Positions 1 through 9,075 are shown, numbered from the stretch's first letter. The stretch is DNA of 57,577 nt from an uncultured Collinsella sp. (GCA_902489965.1 CABUCA010000003.1:1-57577); one strand, 5' to 3'. Notes: generated by a model not told the origin, from the letters alone. A program made the numbers and translations.

Positions 1-240
1 GCTCACGCAGCTTGACCTGCAGGAACTTTGCCACGATGCTTCGTGCGGCGGGGGTCCTGCCGTCCTGCGGAAAGATTTGGGGGCAAAGCCCCTGGCCTCC
101 CCTATGTTAACTTCGCCGGCGGCGGCTACAGGGACCTACACTCTGGAAAGTCGCCGAGCTGATAATCTGGCTTTTTATTGGTAGGGGCTCTTGCTAGGCT
201 GGAGCACTTCCTAGAGGCGGGCATCGGCTGTGTGCTTGGT
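1..240. other. Non-coding stretch at window edge with possible degenerate palindromic repeat
   Basis: No convincing reading frame is seen. Read on the minus strand, positions about 73-105 carry CAAATCTTTCCGCAGGACG. This resembles the left conserved box of the long palindromes at 11807-11926 and 48050-48200 (TTTCCAAAA, a short run, then CCGCAG). The rest of the palindrome is not recognisable here, so this is at best a decayed or cut copy. The segment lies downstream of the XRE gene, where its transcript would end. Confidence 0.3.
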
Positions 241-939
241 TTAGGCTGCACTGGTTTCTTTGTATTCGAAGACTGGCTCTAGGAGGTCTTCGATGTTGCA
301 GTGTAGGGCTTTTGCTATATCCCTTACGGTTGTTACCGAGGCTTCGTTGATGTTTCTCTGGCGTTGTTCGTACATTTGGATTGAGCGGAGGGACACGCCC
401 GATTCGTATGCCAGGTCTTGTTGGGTTTTCTTAAGCTTCTTTCTTGCTAACGCAAGTTTGGTTTGCCTGGACGCTTTTTTCGCCATATCGCAGACGAGGC
501 GAGCCACGCGTTCCTCCGAGGCTTCATGCCAGGGATAGTACAGACTGCGCAGTGCGTCAAACGGAACGACATGCAGCAGGTCTTCGAAAGACTCCCCTAA
601 ACGCCACTGCAGATATGCCAGTATCCAGCCTGTCCAATACTCTGGCGTCTTCTCAAAACGATAGGTGCGATCCGGTATAGACCCGCTCTGATAGCCGGAC
701 CTTTCAGCGATAAGCGCGAACAGCTCAACGCCCGATTTTCCCGATACGACCCATGCGTTGCCGCGTTCGAACTCGCGAGCTACGCCGCTCAGGCAAAAGA
801 GTTCAGCAACTTCCGATCCTTCTGCTCCATAATCGTTAACGGCATAGTCAAAGCAGTCGCCGAGGTTGTTCATTGCATCCTCGAGGTAGTAGACGGGGTA
901 TGTCCTGCTCGGCCCACAATCCGTTAAATCTTGGATCAT
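241..939 (-). CDS. XRE-family helix-turn-helix regulator with conserved N-terminal domain
   Basis: 232 residues. The C-terminal third is a Cro/C1-type HTH (about residues 160-220, with KKTQQDLAYESGVSLRSIQM and YEQRQRNINEAS, ending NIEDLLEP). The first 150 residues form a domain with SGKSGVELF and WTGWILAYLQW, which I recall from HTH proteins of gut Firmicutes found beside DUF3990/DUF3791 genes; no such partner is visible here, though the window stops just downstream. The ATG at 939 follows a GGGAGGG ribosome site. A consensus-like minus-strand promoter and a 47-bp dyad lie just upstream, suggesting autoregulation. The function of the N-terminal domain is unknown to me. Confidence 0.8.
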   Translation of the reverse strand: MIQDLTDCGPSRTYPVYYLEDAMNNLGDCFDYAVNDYGAEGSEVAELFCLSGVAREFERGNAWVVSGKSGVELFALIAERSGYQSGSIPDRTYRFEKTPEYWTGWILAYLQWRLGESFEDLLHVVPFDALRSLYYPWHEASEERVARLVCDMAKKASRQTKLALARKKLKKTQQDLAYESGVSLRSIQMYEQRQRNINEASVTTVRDIAKALHCNIEDLLEPVFEYKETSAA

Positions 940-964
940 TTAAATCAACCCTCCCTGCCATCAA

Positions 965-1041
965 ATCCCTAATGTCGACTCCCTCGGTGTCAAGATATCG
1001 CCCTAGTGACAGTTCAATATTGACTATCACTAGGGCGATAT
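965..1041 (-). promoter_or_regulatory. Promoter and large dyad upstream of the XRE gene
   Basis: A minus-strand TTGACA (-35) lies at 988-993 with a weak TAGGGA-type -10 at 965-971. Directly upstream is a perfect 15-bp inverted repeat (995-1009 and 1027-1041, arm ATATCGCCCTAGTGA). Its 17-nt loop contains another palindrome, TCAATATTGA (1014-1023), almost exactly on the same centre. A nested dyad abutting a -35 box fits an operator for the dimeric XRE protein, though a cruciform or a terminator for engB cannot be excluded. Confidence 0.5.
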
Positions 1042-1069
1042 GCTCAAAAGCTTTTGCCAAGAGCCCTTA

Positions 1070-1660
1070 CTAGAGGCAGGCCTCGGCAATGCGGCGCTTA
1101 AGCTCATCGATGCCGGTGCCGGTCTGGGAGCTTGTGATGATTACGTTCTCGGCCGGAACGTTGAGCTGCTTTTTGATGGCTGCTGCCTGGCGGGCCTGCT
1201 GGGTGCGACTGAGCTTGTCGGCCTTGGTGAGGCAGACGATAAAGTTGAACTCATTGCCCTGCAGGTAGTCGATCATGTCATGATCGAGCTTGCTGGGATC
1301 GTGACGAATGTCCACCAGCGAGACGACCAAGTTAAAGCTGCGCTCGGAGTCGAAAAAGTCGCCGATAAGCTCGGCCCAGCGGTCGCGCTCGGCCTTGGAG
1401 CGACGGGCGAAACCGTAACCCGGCAGGTCCACGAAATGCACGTCGTCGGCCTCAAAGAAGTTGATGTTGCTCGTCTTGCCCGGCGTACTGGAAACCTTGA
1501 CTAGGTTCTTGCGGCCAAATAGCTTGTTCATAATCGACGACTTGCCCACGTTGGAGCGGCCGACAAAGCTCACCTCGGGGCAGGTGGACTCGGGAATCTG
1601 CGAAACCTTGCCATAGCTGGCGACGAACTTGGCAAGCTGGTAGTTAATGGAATCGGCCAT
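1070..1660 (-). CDS. engB: Ribosome biogenesis GTP-binding protein YihA/EngB
   Basis: 196-residue TRAFAC GTPase needed for late 50S subunit assembly, acting in the cytoplasm on nascent ribosomes. Visible motifs are the G1 loop GRSNVGKSS (residues 34-42), G3 DLPGYG, G4 TKAD and a terminal SSQTGTG G5 region. Length and motif order match the family throughout. The ATG at 1660 follows AAGGAG by five bases, so I prefer it over the in-frame GTG two codons upstream. It lies 38 bp downstream of the nucleosidase gene on the same strand and is probably co-transcribed with it. Confidence 0.95.
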   Translation of the reverse strand: MADSINYQLAKFVASYGKVSQIPESTCPEVSFVGRSNVGKSSIMNKLFGRKNLVKVSSTPGKTSNINFFEADDVHFVDLPGYGFARRSKAERDRWAELIGDFFDSERSFNLVVSLVDIRHDPSKLDHDMIDYLQGNEFNFIVCLTKADKLSRTQQARQAAAIKKQLNVPAENVIITSSQTGTGIDELKRRIAEACL

Positions 1661-1698
1661 GGACACTCCTTGGTCGTAGGTTCTTACAAATAGACGCG

Positions 1699-2439
1699 CT
1701 ATTGCGCAGCGGCAATGCGGCGGACGATATCGAGCGTAATGTCACTTGCGACACGCGCGTACTCGAACAGATCGAACTCTCGCTCGCAAATTGCATCGTA
1801 CGCCTCGTCACAATTATCGCTGATAGCGCGCAACACCAGGCAATCGACACCATTTTTGGTTGCGACATGGGCAATTGCCGCGCCCTCCATGCCGACACAA
1901 TCGGCATGCGTCGCCTCGATAGCGTCGTTGCGCATGGTGGCGCCCGTCACAAAGCGGTTACCCGTGGCAATCGTGCCGACCAGGAACTGCTTGGTGCCCT
2001 CGTTCGAAGCGACTGCATTTTTCGAAGCGTCAACAAACCCACGTCCAGCAAGCACGTCGGCGGCAATATCGACCAGCGCGGGCGTCGAGCCAAACTCCTC
2101 GAGCCCCGGTGCGGACTCGGCGATAAGCGCGGTATCGGTATCCAGATAGCGTAGGCGTTTGCCAATGACCACGTCGTCGATATGGAGCTTGGGGTTCAAA
2201 CCGCCCGCAATGCCCGAAAACACAACAGCCTGCGGAGCATACTTGCTAATGAGGTGCTGTGTTGCAGCGGCGGCGTTCACCGTGCCCATGCCCGCCGTTG
2301 TGGCGACAACTGTCAGGTCGTCGAGCTCACCGCTCACAACGGTCAAGCCCGCCTCCCGTGCCTCGCAAACGTCGCTCAGCTCTTCCTTAATCTGCATGAT
2401 CTCTTTTTCGAGCGCACCGATAATCGCGATGGTAGCCAT
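1699..2439 (-). CDS. mtnN: 5'-methylthioadenosine/S-adenosylhomocysteine nucleosidase
   Basis: 246 residues. It cleaves the glycosidic bond of methylthioadenosine and S-adenosylhomocysteine, releasing adenine, and so serves methyl-cycle recycling and AI-2 precursor formation. The N-terminus IAIIGALEKEI carries the family's conserved glutamates. VVFSGIAGGLNP, the VGMEGAAIAHV nucleoside-binding stretch and LRAISDN (general acid Asp) are all present. The ATG at 2439 follows GGGGAA; an in-frame TTG four codons upstream is less likely. Same strand as engB. Confidence 0.93.
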   Translation of the reverse strand: MATIAIIGALEKEIMQIKEELSDVCEAREAGLTVVSGELDDLTVVATTAGMGTVNAAAATQHLISKYAPQAVVFSGIAGGLNPKLHIDDVVIGKRLRYLDTDTALIAESAPGLEEFGSTPALVDIAADVLAGRGFVDASKNAVASNEGTKQFLVGTIATGNRFVTGATMRNDAIEATHADCVGMEGAAIAHVATKNGVDCLVLRAISDNCDEAYDAICEREFDLFEYARVASDITLDIVRRIAAAQ

Positions 2440-2517
2440 ACCATTCCCCAAACCTATACGAAATTCTCAACCAAGGTATGGTACCAGCATTTTGTTTGAC
2501 CTCGCCAAACGAACACG

Positions 2518-3636
2518 CTAAGCCAGTGCAGCTCGCGTATCAAACAGAGCCTTTGCAATCGCGGCCGTAACCTCGCTCGAACGGTCACTCCATGGCATCG
2601 ATGTCATGACGCTCATGACATAGGTACGGCCATCGATGTCGATGAGGCCTGCATCGCATGTCGAATAGTAACCATCCTCGCTAATCCAGCCTGCCTTGTT
2701 GCGCACCAAAGCCTGCTCGTCCGCAATGCCATCGCGAATAAACGAGCGCGATGTTGATGTCAGAAGGCCCGACAACCACTGTGAAGTCTCGGTATCCATG
2801 CTCAGATACTCGCTCATCTCACGCCATAACCTCGCAGAAGTGCGCGGGCAGTAGGTCGGAAAATCACTCATCGGATTCAGTGCCGTTTCGTCATCAACAC
2901 CCAGATTGGCAATCCAATCCTCATAGCCATCATGGTCAAACGCCGCGCGTAACGCGATAAACGAATCGTTGTCTGAGTTGGCGACGGCATTCTCGATAAG
3001 GTCGCGCACCGTCTGCCAGCCCATGCTGCAACCACCATACGTGGCTAAAGGCCCATCGAGCGACACCCGCCCCGATTCGACCAACGTCTCGCAAATATAG
3101 AGCGCATACAGCGCTTTGTAGCTGCTCGCTCCATACACCTCGACATCGGCGTTATACGTCACGCCCCTACCGCTCGATAGGTCGTAGAACACTACACCCA
3201 CGTCGCCCAGCTCCTGCGCCCGACACAGGGTATCCTGGAGCGAGGCAAGGCTCTCATCCTCCAAGGCAGGAGTCTTGTTATCCACCAACGAGAAGGTCCG
3301 AACGGTATCACCCGAAGGGATATCGTTGAAGTCCGCCTTCGAAAGTCTCGTCTTGAGATCTGCCGTCGACAGAGCTTGATCTGCCGACGCTTTGGACTTT
3401 GAAACCTTCTCGTTTTGCAGCTGTACCGTTGACGCATCTGGGCGCCCCGTTCGCTCCGAGGCGTAGGTTTTAACGGTAATTCCAAGGATAATAACCGCCG
3501 ACGTTAGCATCCCAATAGCGGCAATCTTCCTCACGCGGATGCGAGCGCCGGCAAGGCCACGCGAAGACGTGCCCTTCGTCTTATATCTGCTGCCATGCTG
3601 CGGCACATACTCGTCCCGCGATGCGATGTTTCGCAC
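2518..3636 (-). CDS. Membrane-anchored serine hydrolase of the class A beta-lactamase fold
   Basis: 372 residues from a GTG at 3636, which is preceded by CAGGAG at six-base spacing; an upstream in-frame ATG lacks such a site. A basic cytoplasmic N-terminus is followed by one membrane segment (about residues 38-55), then a low-complexity linker and an extracellular catalytic domain. The three active-site motifs of penicillin-recognising serine hydrolases can be placed: SSYK (Ser171, Lys174), SDN (221-223) and a KAG box (Lys314) in place of KTG. The divergence argues against assuming antibiotic hydrolysis; a cell-wall peptidase or regulatory role is equally likely. Substrate unknown. Confidence 0.75.
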   Translation of the reverse strand: MRNIASRDEYVPQHGSRYKTKGTSSRGLAGARIRVRKIAAIGMLTSAVIILGITVKTYASERTGRPDASTVQLQNEKVSKSKASADQALSTADLKTRLSKADFNDIPSGDTVRTFSLVDNKTPALEDESLASLQDTLCRAQELGDVGVVFYDLSSGRGVTYNADVEVYGASSYKALYALYICETLVESGRVSLDGPLATYGGCSMGWQTVRDLIENAVANSDNDSFIALRAAFDHDGYEDWIANLGVDDETALNPMSDFPTYCPRTSARLWREMSEYLSMDTETSQWLSGLLTSTSRSFIRDGIADEQALVRNKAGWISEDGYYSTCDAGLIDIDGRTYVMSVMTSMPWSDRSSEVTAAIAKALFDTRAALA

Positions 3637-3795
3637 GTGGTCTCCTGACTGCCACCGTTTATATACGAGCAGCATGATACCGAGCAGGCATTTCTTTCCA
3701 AAGATATTCAGCAGCGTTTAAGGTGTCTTTAAAGAAACCACAAGCGTATTTATCCAAATGGCACGATTCTGTTGCGCATCTCTACCCAAAACGAA

Positions 3796-3860
3796 GTTGC
3801 GGTGAAATGGTTCCTGTTTGGGCGACATGGGCCTAAAAACAAGAACTATTCCACCGCAAC
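3796..3860 (-). repeat. 24-bp imperfect inverted repeat downstream of pflA
   Basis: Arms 3796-3819 and 3837-3860 (loop 17 nt) match at 21 of 24 positions. Read as minus-strand RNA, two of the three differences become G-U pairs, leaving one A-C mismatch. The structure is therefore better on the strand that carries pflA. It lies 38 nt past the pflA stop and probably ends that transcript, although the T-tract (TTCGTTTTGG) is poor. Nothing else is seen between 3637 and 3897. Confidence 0.55.
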
Positions 3861-3897
3861 TCAGCTGGGAACGAGGGGATATGAGGGCTATGGCATG

Positions 3898-4716
3898 CTA
3901 TCCGATAGCGTTTTTGAGCTCCGCACGGCGCTTTTTCATACCGGCCATAACGGCATTGCGCAGCTCGGGCATGCGCGCGGTATCCATCTGGGGCACGCCC
4001 TCGAGCTTATAGGGAATGCCCAGTTGCTCGTACTTGACGACACCCATCGTGTGATACGGCAGCATTTCCAGGCCCACCACGTTGTGCCATGGAGCGATGA
4101 GGCGACCGAGCTTCTCGCACTCCTCCACCGTGTCGGTAATGCCCGGCACAACCACGTGGCGGATAACGACCTTGATATTGCGACGTGCAAGCTCATCGCC
4201 AAACGCCAGGATGCGTGCGGGATCACAACCGGTCAGCTTTTTATGCTCGACCGGGTCGGCATGCTTAATATCGAGCAGTACCATGTCGGTCTCGTTGAGC
4301 ACGGCATCGAACTTCTCGGGGTGGTTGGGGTCAAATGCATAGCCACAGCTATCTAGGCAGGTATGTACACGGCCATCGGGGTTGTTATGCATAGCACGAA
4401 ACAGATCGGCCAAAAACTCGGGCTGCAGGAGCGGCTCGCCGCCGGACACCGTAATGCCACCGCTGCGATAGAACTCGTGGTTACTCTGGAACTCATCCAT
4501 CAGGTGTTCGACGGTCACCATGGTGCCGCCGTTGACCGACCAGGTATCGGGATTGTGGCAATACGCGCAGCGCATGGGACAGCCCTGAACAAACACCACA
4601 AAGCGGATGCCGGGTCCGTCGACCGTACCCATCGTTTCAATCGAATGTACGCGGCCCAGGGCAAACGCGGAGTCCTCGGAACGAGCGTCCACACCCTCGA
4701 GCGTCATCTCAGCCAT
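3898..4716 (-). CDS. pflA: Pyruvate formate-lyase activating enzyme (radical SAM)
   Basis: 272 residues. It uses a 4Fe-4S cluster and S-adenosylmethionine to place the glycyl radical on pyruvate formate-lyase. The cluster motif CPMRCAYC gives Cys46, Cys50 and Cys53; GGITVSGGEPLLQ and the C-terminal LPYHTMG stretch are typical of PflA. An ATG seven codons upstream (4737) is possible but has no ribosome site; the ATG at 4716 follows an AAGG-containing purine run. In many bacteria pflA is beside pflB; here the sucrose operon separates them by about 7.5 kb. Its expected target is the separate 83-residue radical protein encoded at 11954-12205. Confidence 0.92.
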   Translation of the reverse strand: MAEMTLEGVDARSEDSAFALGRVHSIETMGTVDGPGIRFVVFVQGCPMRCAYCHNPDTWSVNGGTMVTVEHLMDEFQSNHEFYRSGGITVSGGEPLLQPEFLADLFRAMHNNPDGRVHTCLDSCGYAFDPNHPEKFDAVLNETDMVLLDIKHADPVEHKKLTGCDPARILAFGDELARRNIKVVIRHVVVPGITDTVEECEKLGRLIAPWHNVVGLEMLPYHTMGVVKYEQLGIPYKLEGVPQMDTARMPELRNAVMAGMKKRRAELKNAIG

Positions 4717-4834
4717 TCCCGCTACCTTGCCTCTCATTGGTTTTAGTTACATAAATGCCAGAGCCATTCTAGCCCATACGCATGATGGTGAAACGGTTTA
4801 GTGGTCAATTGGGTTGTTCTATTTGGCCCCACAC

Positions 4835-4871
4835 AAAAGCGGCGGGAAGGTTGTCACAACCCACTCGCCGC
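4835..4871 (-). terminator. Rho-independent terminator of the degV gene
   Basis: On the minus strand a stem with outer arms GCGGCG/CGCCGC and an inner GGTTGT/ACAACC helix is followed directly by TTTTGTG. It starts about 30 nt past the degV stop. Confidence 0.75.
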
Positions 4872-4902
4872 CGAGGCAATAGATATCGATAGACGCCAGG
4901 CC

Positions 4903-5757
4903 TTACGCCTTAAGCGTGAGCACCGCACCGAAGGCGGTCGGGCCACAGTGGCTCGAGATGACGCCGCCGACTTGAGTCCAGGTAACGTCCTTAAAGCCCA
5001 GGTCATGCGCATAGACTTCCATGTCATCGCGCAGCTCCTGGGAAAGGCCCACCGAATACGCCAGGCCAATGTGCGAGTAGTCAATCTCGCCCTTCGCAAC
5101 CATGTGGTCAATGAAGGCGCGGGCGCACTTGAGCATAGAACCGCGGAACTTCTTGGTCGCCACGAACTTACCGCCCGTCACCTCAATGCAGGGCTTAATC
5201 TTGAGCAGATGGGCGCCTAGGAACGCGACGTTGGACAAGCGGCCACCTGCCTTAAGGAAGGCAAGGTCGGTAGGAACAAAGCCCAACAGTACGCGGTCCA
5301 TGACGGAGTTCGTAAATGCAAAGATCTCGTCGACGGTGACATCGGGGTGAGCCTCGATGTATTTGGCGGTCTCGACGACAACGAGCGACTGGCCCACCGA
5401 GACAAAGCGTGTGTCCATGGAGAACACGTAGTCGCGCCCCTGGGCCGCAATCTTAGAGGACTGATGCGAACAGGTCGTGGCCTCGGAATATGCAAGATGC
5501 AAAATAGTCGCGTCGGGTTGCTCGGCATGGATGCGGTCGTACACATGCGCAAAATCCGCTGGCGAACAGCCACTGGTCTTGGGCATCACGCCAAACTCGT
5601 TACAGCGCGAGTAAATCTCGAGCGGATCAATCGAGCCATCCTCGACGGTCTCGTCGCCAATCGTGACATGCATGGGCACGCGCACGATGCCGTAGCGTTC
5701 GCAGAGCTCTGGCGTCACATCCGAACCAGATTCAACCACGATTACGTACTTGCCCAT
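4903..5757 (-). CDS. DegV family protein (fatty-acid binding)
   Basis: 284 residues, the usual size for the family. DegV/FakB proteins bind a single fatty acid; in Firmicutes the FakB members present exogenous fatty acids to the kinase FakA for phosphorylation. Visible hallmarks are an N-terminal VVESGSDVTPEL, KTSGCSPADF and GGRLSNVAFLG. No FakA-like kinase is in the window. The ATG at 5757 begins the conserved strand; a GTG three codons upstream is an alternative start. It lies alone between two minus-strand terminators and appears to be monocistronic. Confidence 0.88.
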   Translation of the reverse strand: MGKYVIVVESGSDVTPELCERYGIVRVPMHVTIGDETVEDGSIDPLEIYSRCNEFGVMPKTSGCSPADFAHVYDRIHAEQPDATILHLAYSEATTCSHQSSKIAAQGRDYVFSMDTRFVSVGQSLVVVETAKYIEAHPDVTVDEIFAFTNSVMDRVLLGFVPTDLAFLKAGGRLSNVAFLGAHLLKIKPCIEVTGGKFVATKKFRGSMLKCARAFIDHMVAKGEIDYSHIGLAYSVGLSQELRDDMEVYAHDLGFKDVTWTQVGGVISSHCGPTAFGAVLTLKA

Positions 5758-5843
5758 TCTTATCACGACCCATCTCGACGTTGGTTTTTTAATATATGAC
5801 GCACGTCCACCGTCCTGCTGTAGAACGGCCTCCAAGCGCCAAA

Positions 5844-5882
5844 GAGACGCCGTCCCTTGCACACAACAAAGGACAGCGTCTC
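5844..5882 (-). terminator. Terminator of the sucrose/fructan operon
   Basis: Minus-strand RNA forms a continuous 15-bp stem (arms 5868-5882 and 5844-5858, GAGACGCTGTCC with two G-U pairs) followed by a short T-containing tract. The wobble pairs exist only on this strand, so it belongs to the GH32 operon ending at 6035, not to a plus-strand transcript. The remaining 5758-6034 spacer shows no gene. Confidence 0.6.
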
Positions 5883-6034
5883 CCTGGAAAACTCCGTGCT
5901 TATTTGAGATTCTACACGGTTTATTAAGGAGTGTTACTTATTCCGCAAACGGTCGCTATACGCGATAAGCGGTAGCTGGCCGCGGCAACTGCGACACATT
6001 CCGCCCAACAAGTCCAATCGTGCTCCATGCACGG

Positions 6035-7477
6035 TTAATGAGCGAGGCGGTAGAAATCCATCGACGCCGCACCCTCGGCGTGCAGCTCCATCGCCGGAAC
6101 CGCCGGCGAATAGGTACGGCTCGTAAGTGCCGCCTCGCCACCGTTGGCAAAAATCTCGACCATCGTAGTGTCCGAAAGCACGCGCAGGTCGCGAAGTTCG
6201 CCGAGCTCGATCGACCTCTGGTCGCGTCCATAGCCTTCGTCGCCCATATCGAGGGTAAGCATCCCGTCCGTATAACGCACAAAGACACCCTTGCGGATTT
6301 CGAGCTCGATCATCTTGGCTCCCTCACAGGAAACCACGACATCAAACAGGCGTCCCGGCTCCTCAACGGTCTCACCGCCTACAGCACGAACGCAATCGCC
6401 GCGCATCCTCTCAATCTCGTGCGCCGGCCACTGGCAGAGCTTGCCGCCGCGCATGCTCAGCTCTCTCGGCACCGTCAGCGCGCACTGCCACCCGCGCGCC
6501 ACCGTCGGGCTTTCTGTCGTCGCATCGGGGCAACCCGACCATCCGATCATCAAACGCCGACCCGCAGCGTCCTCAAAGGACTGCGGGGCATAGAAATCAA
6601 AACCGGCATCAACCATCGGAGGCATGCCCTGGCCGACGATCTTAAAGCTCGGCGCCCCCCAATCGGCCTCGATGGAGAACCACACGCACTGATGCGGATT
6701 GCGGTAACGCCAGCCATCGGCGGGCACGCCCTGCGGACAGCAAACGAGAATAAGCTCGCCATCGAGCTCAAACAGATCAGGACACTCCCACATAAAGCCA
6801 AACTTCTCGCCCAGCTCAATGCGCGTCGCATAGCCCCAGTCCTCTAGATCACGCGAGGTATAGACAAGCACGCACCCGCGATCGTCTTTCGTACGAGCGC
6901 CGAGAACCATGTAGTAGATACCGTCGTGTTCAAGGATCTTGGGGTCGCGCACGTGCGTACCGATATCGTCGGGGTAATCGACCGGCCCAACAGCTATGCG
7001 CTTCTCGCCCAATTCGTCGGGATTCTCGGCAACCATATGAATTTGGTTTTGCTCACGGCCCGTCAACACGTAGTCGTAATCATCACGGTCAAAATGCTTG
7101 ACGTTGCCGGTATAGAAGTAGTGAATCTTGCCATCACGTACAAAGGCAGAACCAGAATACGCTCCACTCGAATCCAAATTGGAATCGGGGAACAGCACGG
7201 GGCCGTGATTCTCGTACGTCACAAAATCCTTTGTCGTCAGATGGTTCCAAAGCACTGGACCGCCATGCGCAGCATCGAACGGATCGTATTGATGATAGAT
7301 GTGATACGTATCACCAATCTGAACCAAACCATTGGGGTCGTTGAGCCAGCCAAGCTCAGGCTCCACATGGAACAAAAGTCTATCGGGGTCGGATGCGATG
7401 CGAGCCGCCGTCTCATCCTGTCCGGCACGCCACTGCTCATAGTCCGCGCGTGTCACCTTATTTTTTTGATTAAACAT
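6035..7477 (-). CDS. scrB: Sucrose-6-phosphate hydrolase (GH32)
   Basis: 480 residues, cytoplasmic. It hydrolyses sucrose-6-phosphate delivered by the PTS into glucose-6-phosphate and fructose. All GH32 landmarks are present: WLNDPNG with the Asp nucleophile, RDPK with the transition-state Asp, and ECPD with the acid/base Glu. A C-terminal beta-sandwich follows, beginning near residue 330. There is no signal peptide. It is the last gene of a minus-strand operon (second GH32, PTS permease, this gene). The ATG at 7477 has only a modest purine-rich site (GAGAAAG). Confidence 0.92.
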   Translation of the reverse strand: MFNQKNKVTRADYEQWRAGQDETAARIASDPDRLLFHVEPELGWLNDPNGLVQIGDTYHIYHQYDPFDAAHGGPVLWNHLTTKDFVTYENHGPVLFPDSNLDSSGAYSGSAFVRDGKIHYFYTGNVKHFDRDDYDYVLTGREQNQIHMVAENPDELGEKRIAVGPVDYPDDIGTHVRDPKILEHDGIYYMVLGARTKDDRGCVLVYTSRDLEDWGYATRIELGEKFGFMWECPDLFELDGELILVCCPQGVPADGWRYRNPHQCVWFSIEADWGAPSFKIVGQGMPPMVDAGFDFYAPQSFEDAAGRRLMIGWSGCPDATTESPTVARGWQCALTVPRELSMRGGKLCQWPAHEIERMRGDCVRAVGGETVEEPGRLFDVVVSCEGAKMIELEIRKGVFVRYTDGMLTLDMGDEGYGRDQRSIELGELRDLRVLSDTTMVEIFANGGEAALTSRTYSPAVPAMELHAEGAASMDFYRLAH

Positions 7478-7499
7478 CGCCGTTGACTTTCTCGTCTAT

Positions 7500-7541
7500 G
7501 GGAAAGGACGCTCGACTCACACGAGCCGAACGCCCTTCCCC
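7500..7541 (-). other. Intercistronic hairpin between the PTS gene and scrB
   Basis: Arms around 7500-7507 and 7534-7541 (GGGGAAGG/CCTTTCCC) with an inner CTCG/CGAG helix. There is no T-tract, so it is more likely an mRNA stability or processing stem than a terminator. Confidence 0.45.
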
Positions 7542-7578
7542 AAATGGACTTATCCGCACATTACGCTGAACGGCTCAA

Positions 7579-9030
7579 CTAGAAGCTAACGTCGAAGCCA
7601 GCGCCAGCGCCCTCTTCATCGGTGGTCGGCACGCCCTTTGCCTTGTTGTAGGCAAAGATCAAGACGATCGGCACGATGAAGGCGATGAGATTGCCAGCCA
7701 CATACCACACGAGCGTCTCGGGCGTGACGATGAGCAGGCCAAGCACGCCGGTCAGACCCTGACCGATGGCGCGCACCTCAAAGAGCTTCACGAAGGCACC
7801 GCCGCAGCCTGCACCGATGCAAGCGCAGATGAACGGGATGATCGAGTAGCGCATGTTTGCAGCAAAGATTGCGGGCTCGGAGATACCGACCAGCGTCGGG
7901 ATAAAGGACGACATGCAGATGTTGCGCTCTTTGGAGTGCTTCTTGTGAATGAGGTACATACCGATGGCGCCGCCGCCCTGGGCGATGATGGAAACCGACC
8001 AGATGGCCTGGATGTAGTTGAAGCCAGTCGTGGCAACAAGGTTTGCCTCGATACCCTGGATGAACTGATGCGTACCGGTAACGACGAGCGGCTGCAGGAA
8101 CGCGGCGAAGACAAAGGCACCAAAGACGCCCATCCTGTTGTACAGGATATCGATTACGCCGGCGAGGACGTCACCGATCAGGTTGCCGAGCGGGCCGAAC
8201 ACGGTGAACAGGGCAACGTTAGCAAGAATCAGGGTAACGGTCGGGACAAAGACGAACGAAACGACCTCGGGGATGTACTTCTGGGCAATCTTCTCGACCT
8301 TGGCCATAAACCAGGCAGTCAGGATTGCGGGGAACACACCGCCCTGGAAAGCAACCATGGGAATGGATAGCGGACCGAAGTTCCAGTACTCAGCACCCGT
8401 CGGGTCCATAACGAACGTGTTGCGGTTCATAAGGCTCGGGTGAACCATGACGATACCGACGAGGATGCCCAGGATCGGGTTACCGCCAAAACGCTTGACC
8501 GCGCTGTACATAACCAGGACAGGCAGGTAGTCGAACGTGGTGGCGATAATGGCAAAGAAGCTTGCGAGGTTCTTGAGGAACTCGCTGTGATCGGCGAGGC
8601 TGCCCTCCATGCCAAAGAGGCCGTTGGCAACGATCAGCGACTTAAGGCCGATGATGATTGCAGCGCCGACGAAGGCGGGAATGATGGGGATAAAGATGTC
8701 CGAGAATACCTTGAGGACCGAGAAGAACTTGCCCTTCTTGTCCGCCTCGGCGCCCTTGACCTCGGAAGCACTGATCTCCTTAACGCCCGTCAGAGCCATA
8801 AACTCATCGTAAACCTTGTTGACGGTACCGGTACCGAAGATGATCATGAGCTGGCCGCTGTTGTACAGCACGCCCTTGACGCCATCGATGTTCTCGAGCT
8901 CGGCCTTGTTGTATTTGCTCGTATCCTTGAGCACCAGACGCAGACGGGTCACGCAATGCGTGGCGCCCTCGATGTTCTCCAGTCCGCCGACGTTGTCGAC
9001 GACTTGCTGGGACACTGCCTTGTAGTCCAT
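7579..9030 (-). CDS. scrA: PTS sucrose-type EIIBC permease
   Basis: 483 residues. It takes up and phosphorylates a beta-fructofuranoside, most likely sucrose. The EIIB domain is N-terminal, with phospho-acceptor Cys26 in the HCVTRLR motif; a linker near residues 85-105 leads to a ten-helix EIIC domain with the conserved GISEPAIF loop. No EIIA domain is fused, so EIIA-Glc must come from another locus. The ATG at 9030 follows GGAGAGGAAC; an earlier ATG (9042) has no properly spaced site. Flanked by two GH32 genes in one operon, which supports a sucrose or short fructan substrate. Confidence 0.92.
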   Translation of the reverse strand: MDYKAVSQQVVDNVGGLENIEGATHCVTRLRLVLKDTSKYNKAELENIDGVKGVLYNSGQLMIIFGTGTVNKVYDEFMALTGVKEISASEVKGAEADKKGKFFSVLKVFSDIFIPIIPAFVGAAIIIGLKSLIVANGLFGMEGSLADHSEFLKNLASFFAIIATTFDYLPVLVMYSAVKRFGGNPILGILVGIVMVHPSLMNRNTFVMDPTGAEYWNFGPLSIPMVAFQGGVFPAILTAWFMAKVEKIAQKYIPEVVSFVFVPTVTLILANVALFTVFGPLGNLIGDVLAGVIDILYNRMGVFGAFVFAAFLQPLVVTGTHQFIQGIEANLVATTGFNYIQAIWSVSIIAQGGGAIGMYLIHKKHSKERNICMSSFIPTLVGISEPAIFAANMRYSIIPFICACIGAGCGGAFVKLFEVRAIGQGLTGVLGLLIVTPETLVWYVAGNLIAFIVPIVLIFAYNKAKGVPTTDEEGAGAGFDVSF

Positions 9031-9075
9031 GTTCCTCTCCATTCCTTTTCTAAATCATAAAACGGTTCGTTGCCG

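Noticed and set aside
848..1060. 70-codon frame upstream of and overlapping the XRE gene
   Set aside because: A third of it is translated palindrome, it overlaps the better supported XRE start, and it covers the promoter.
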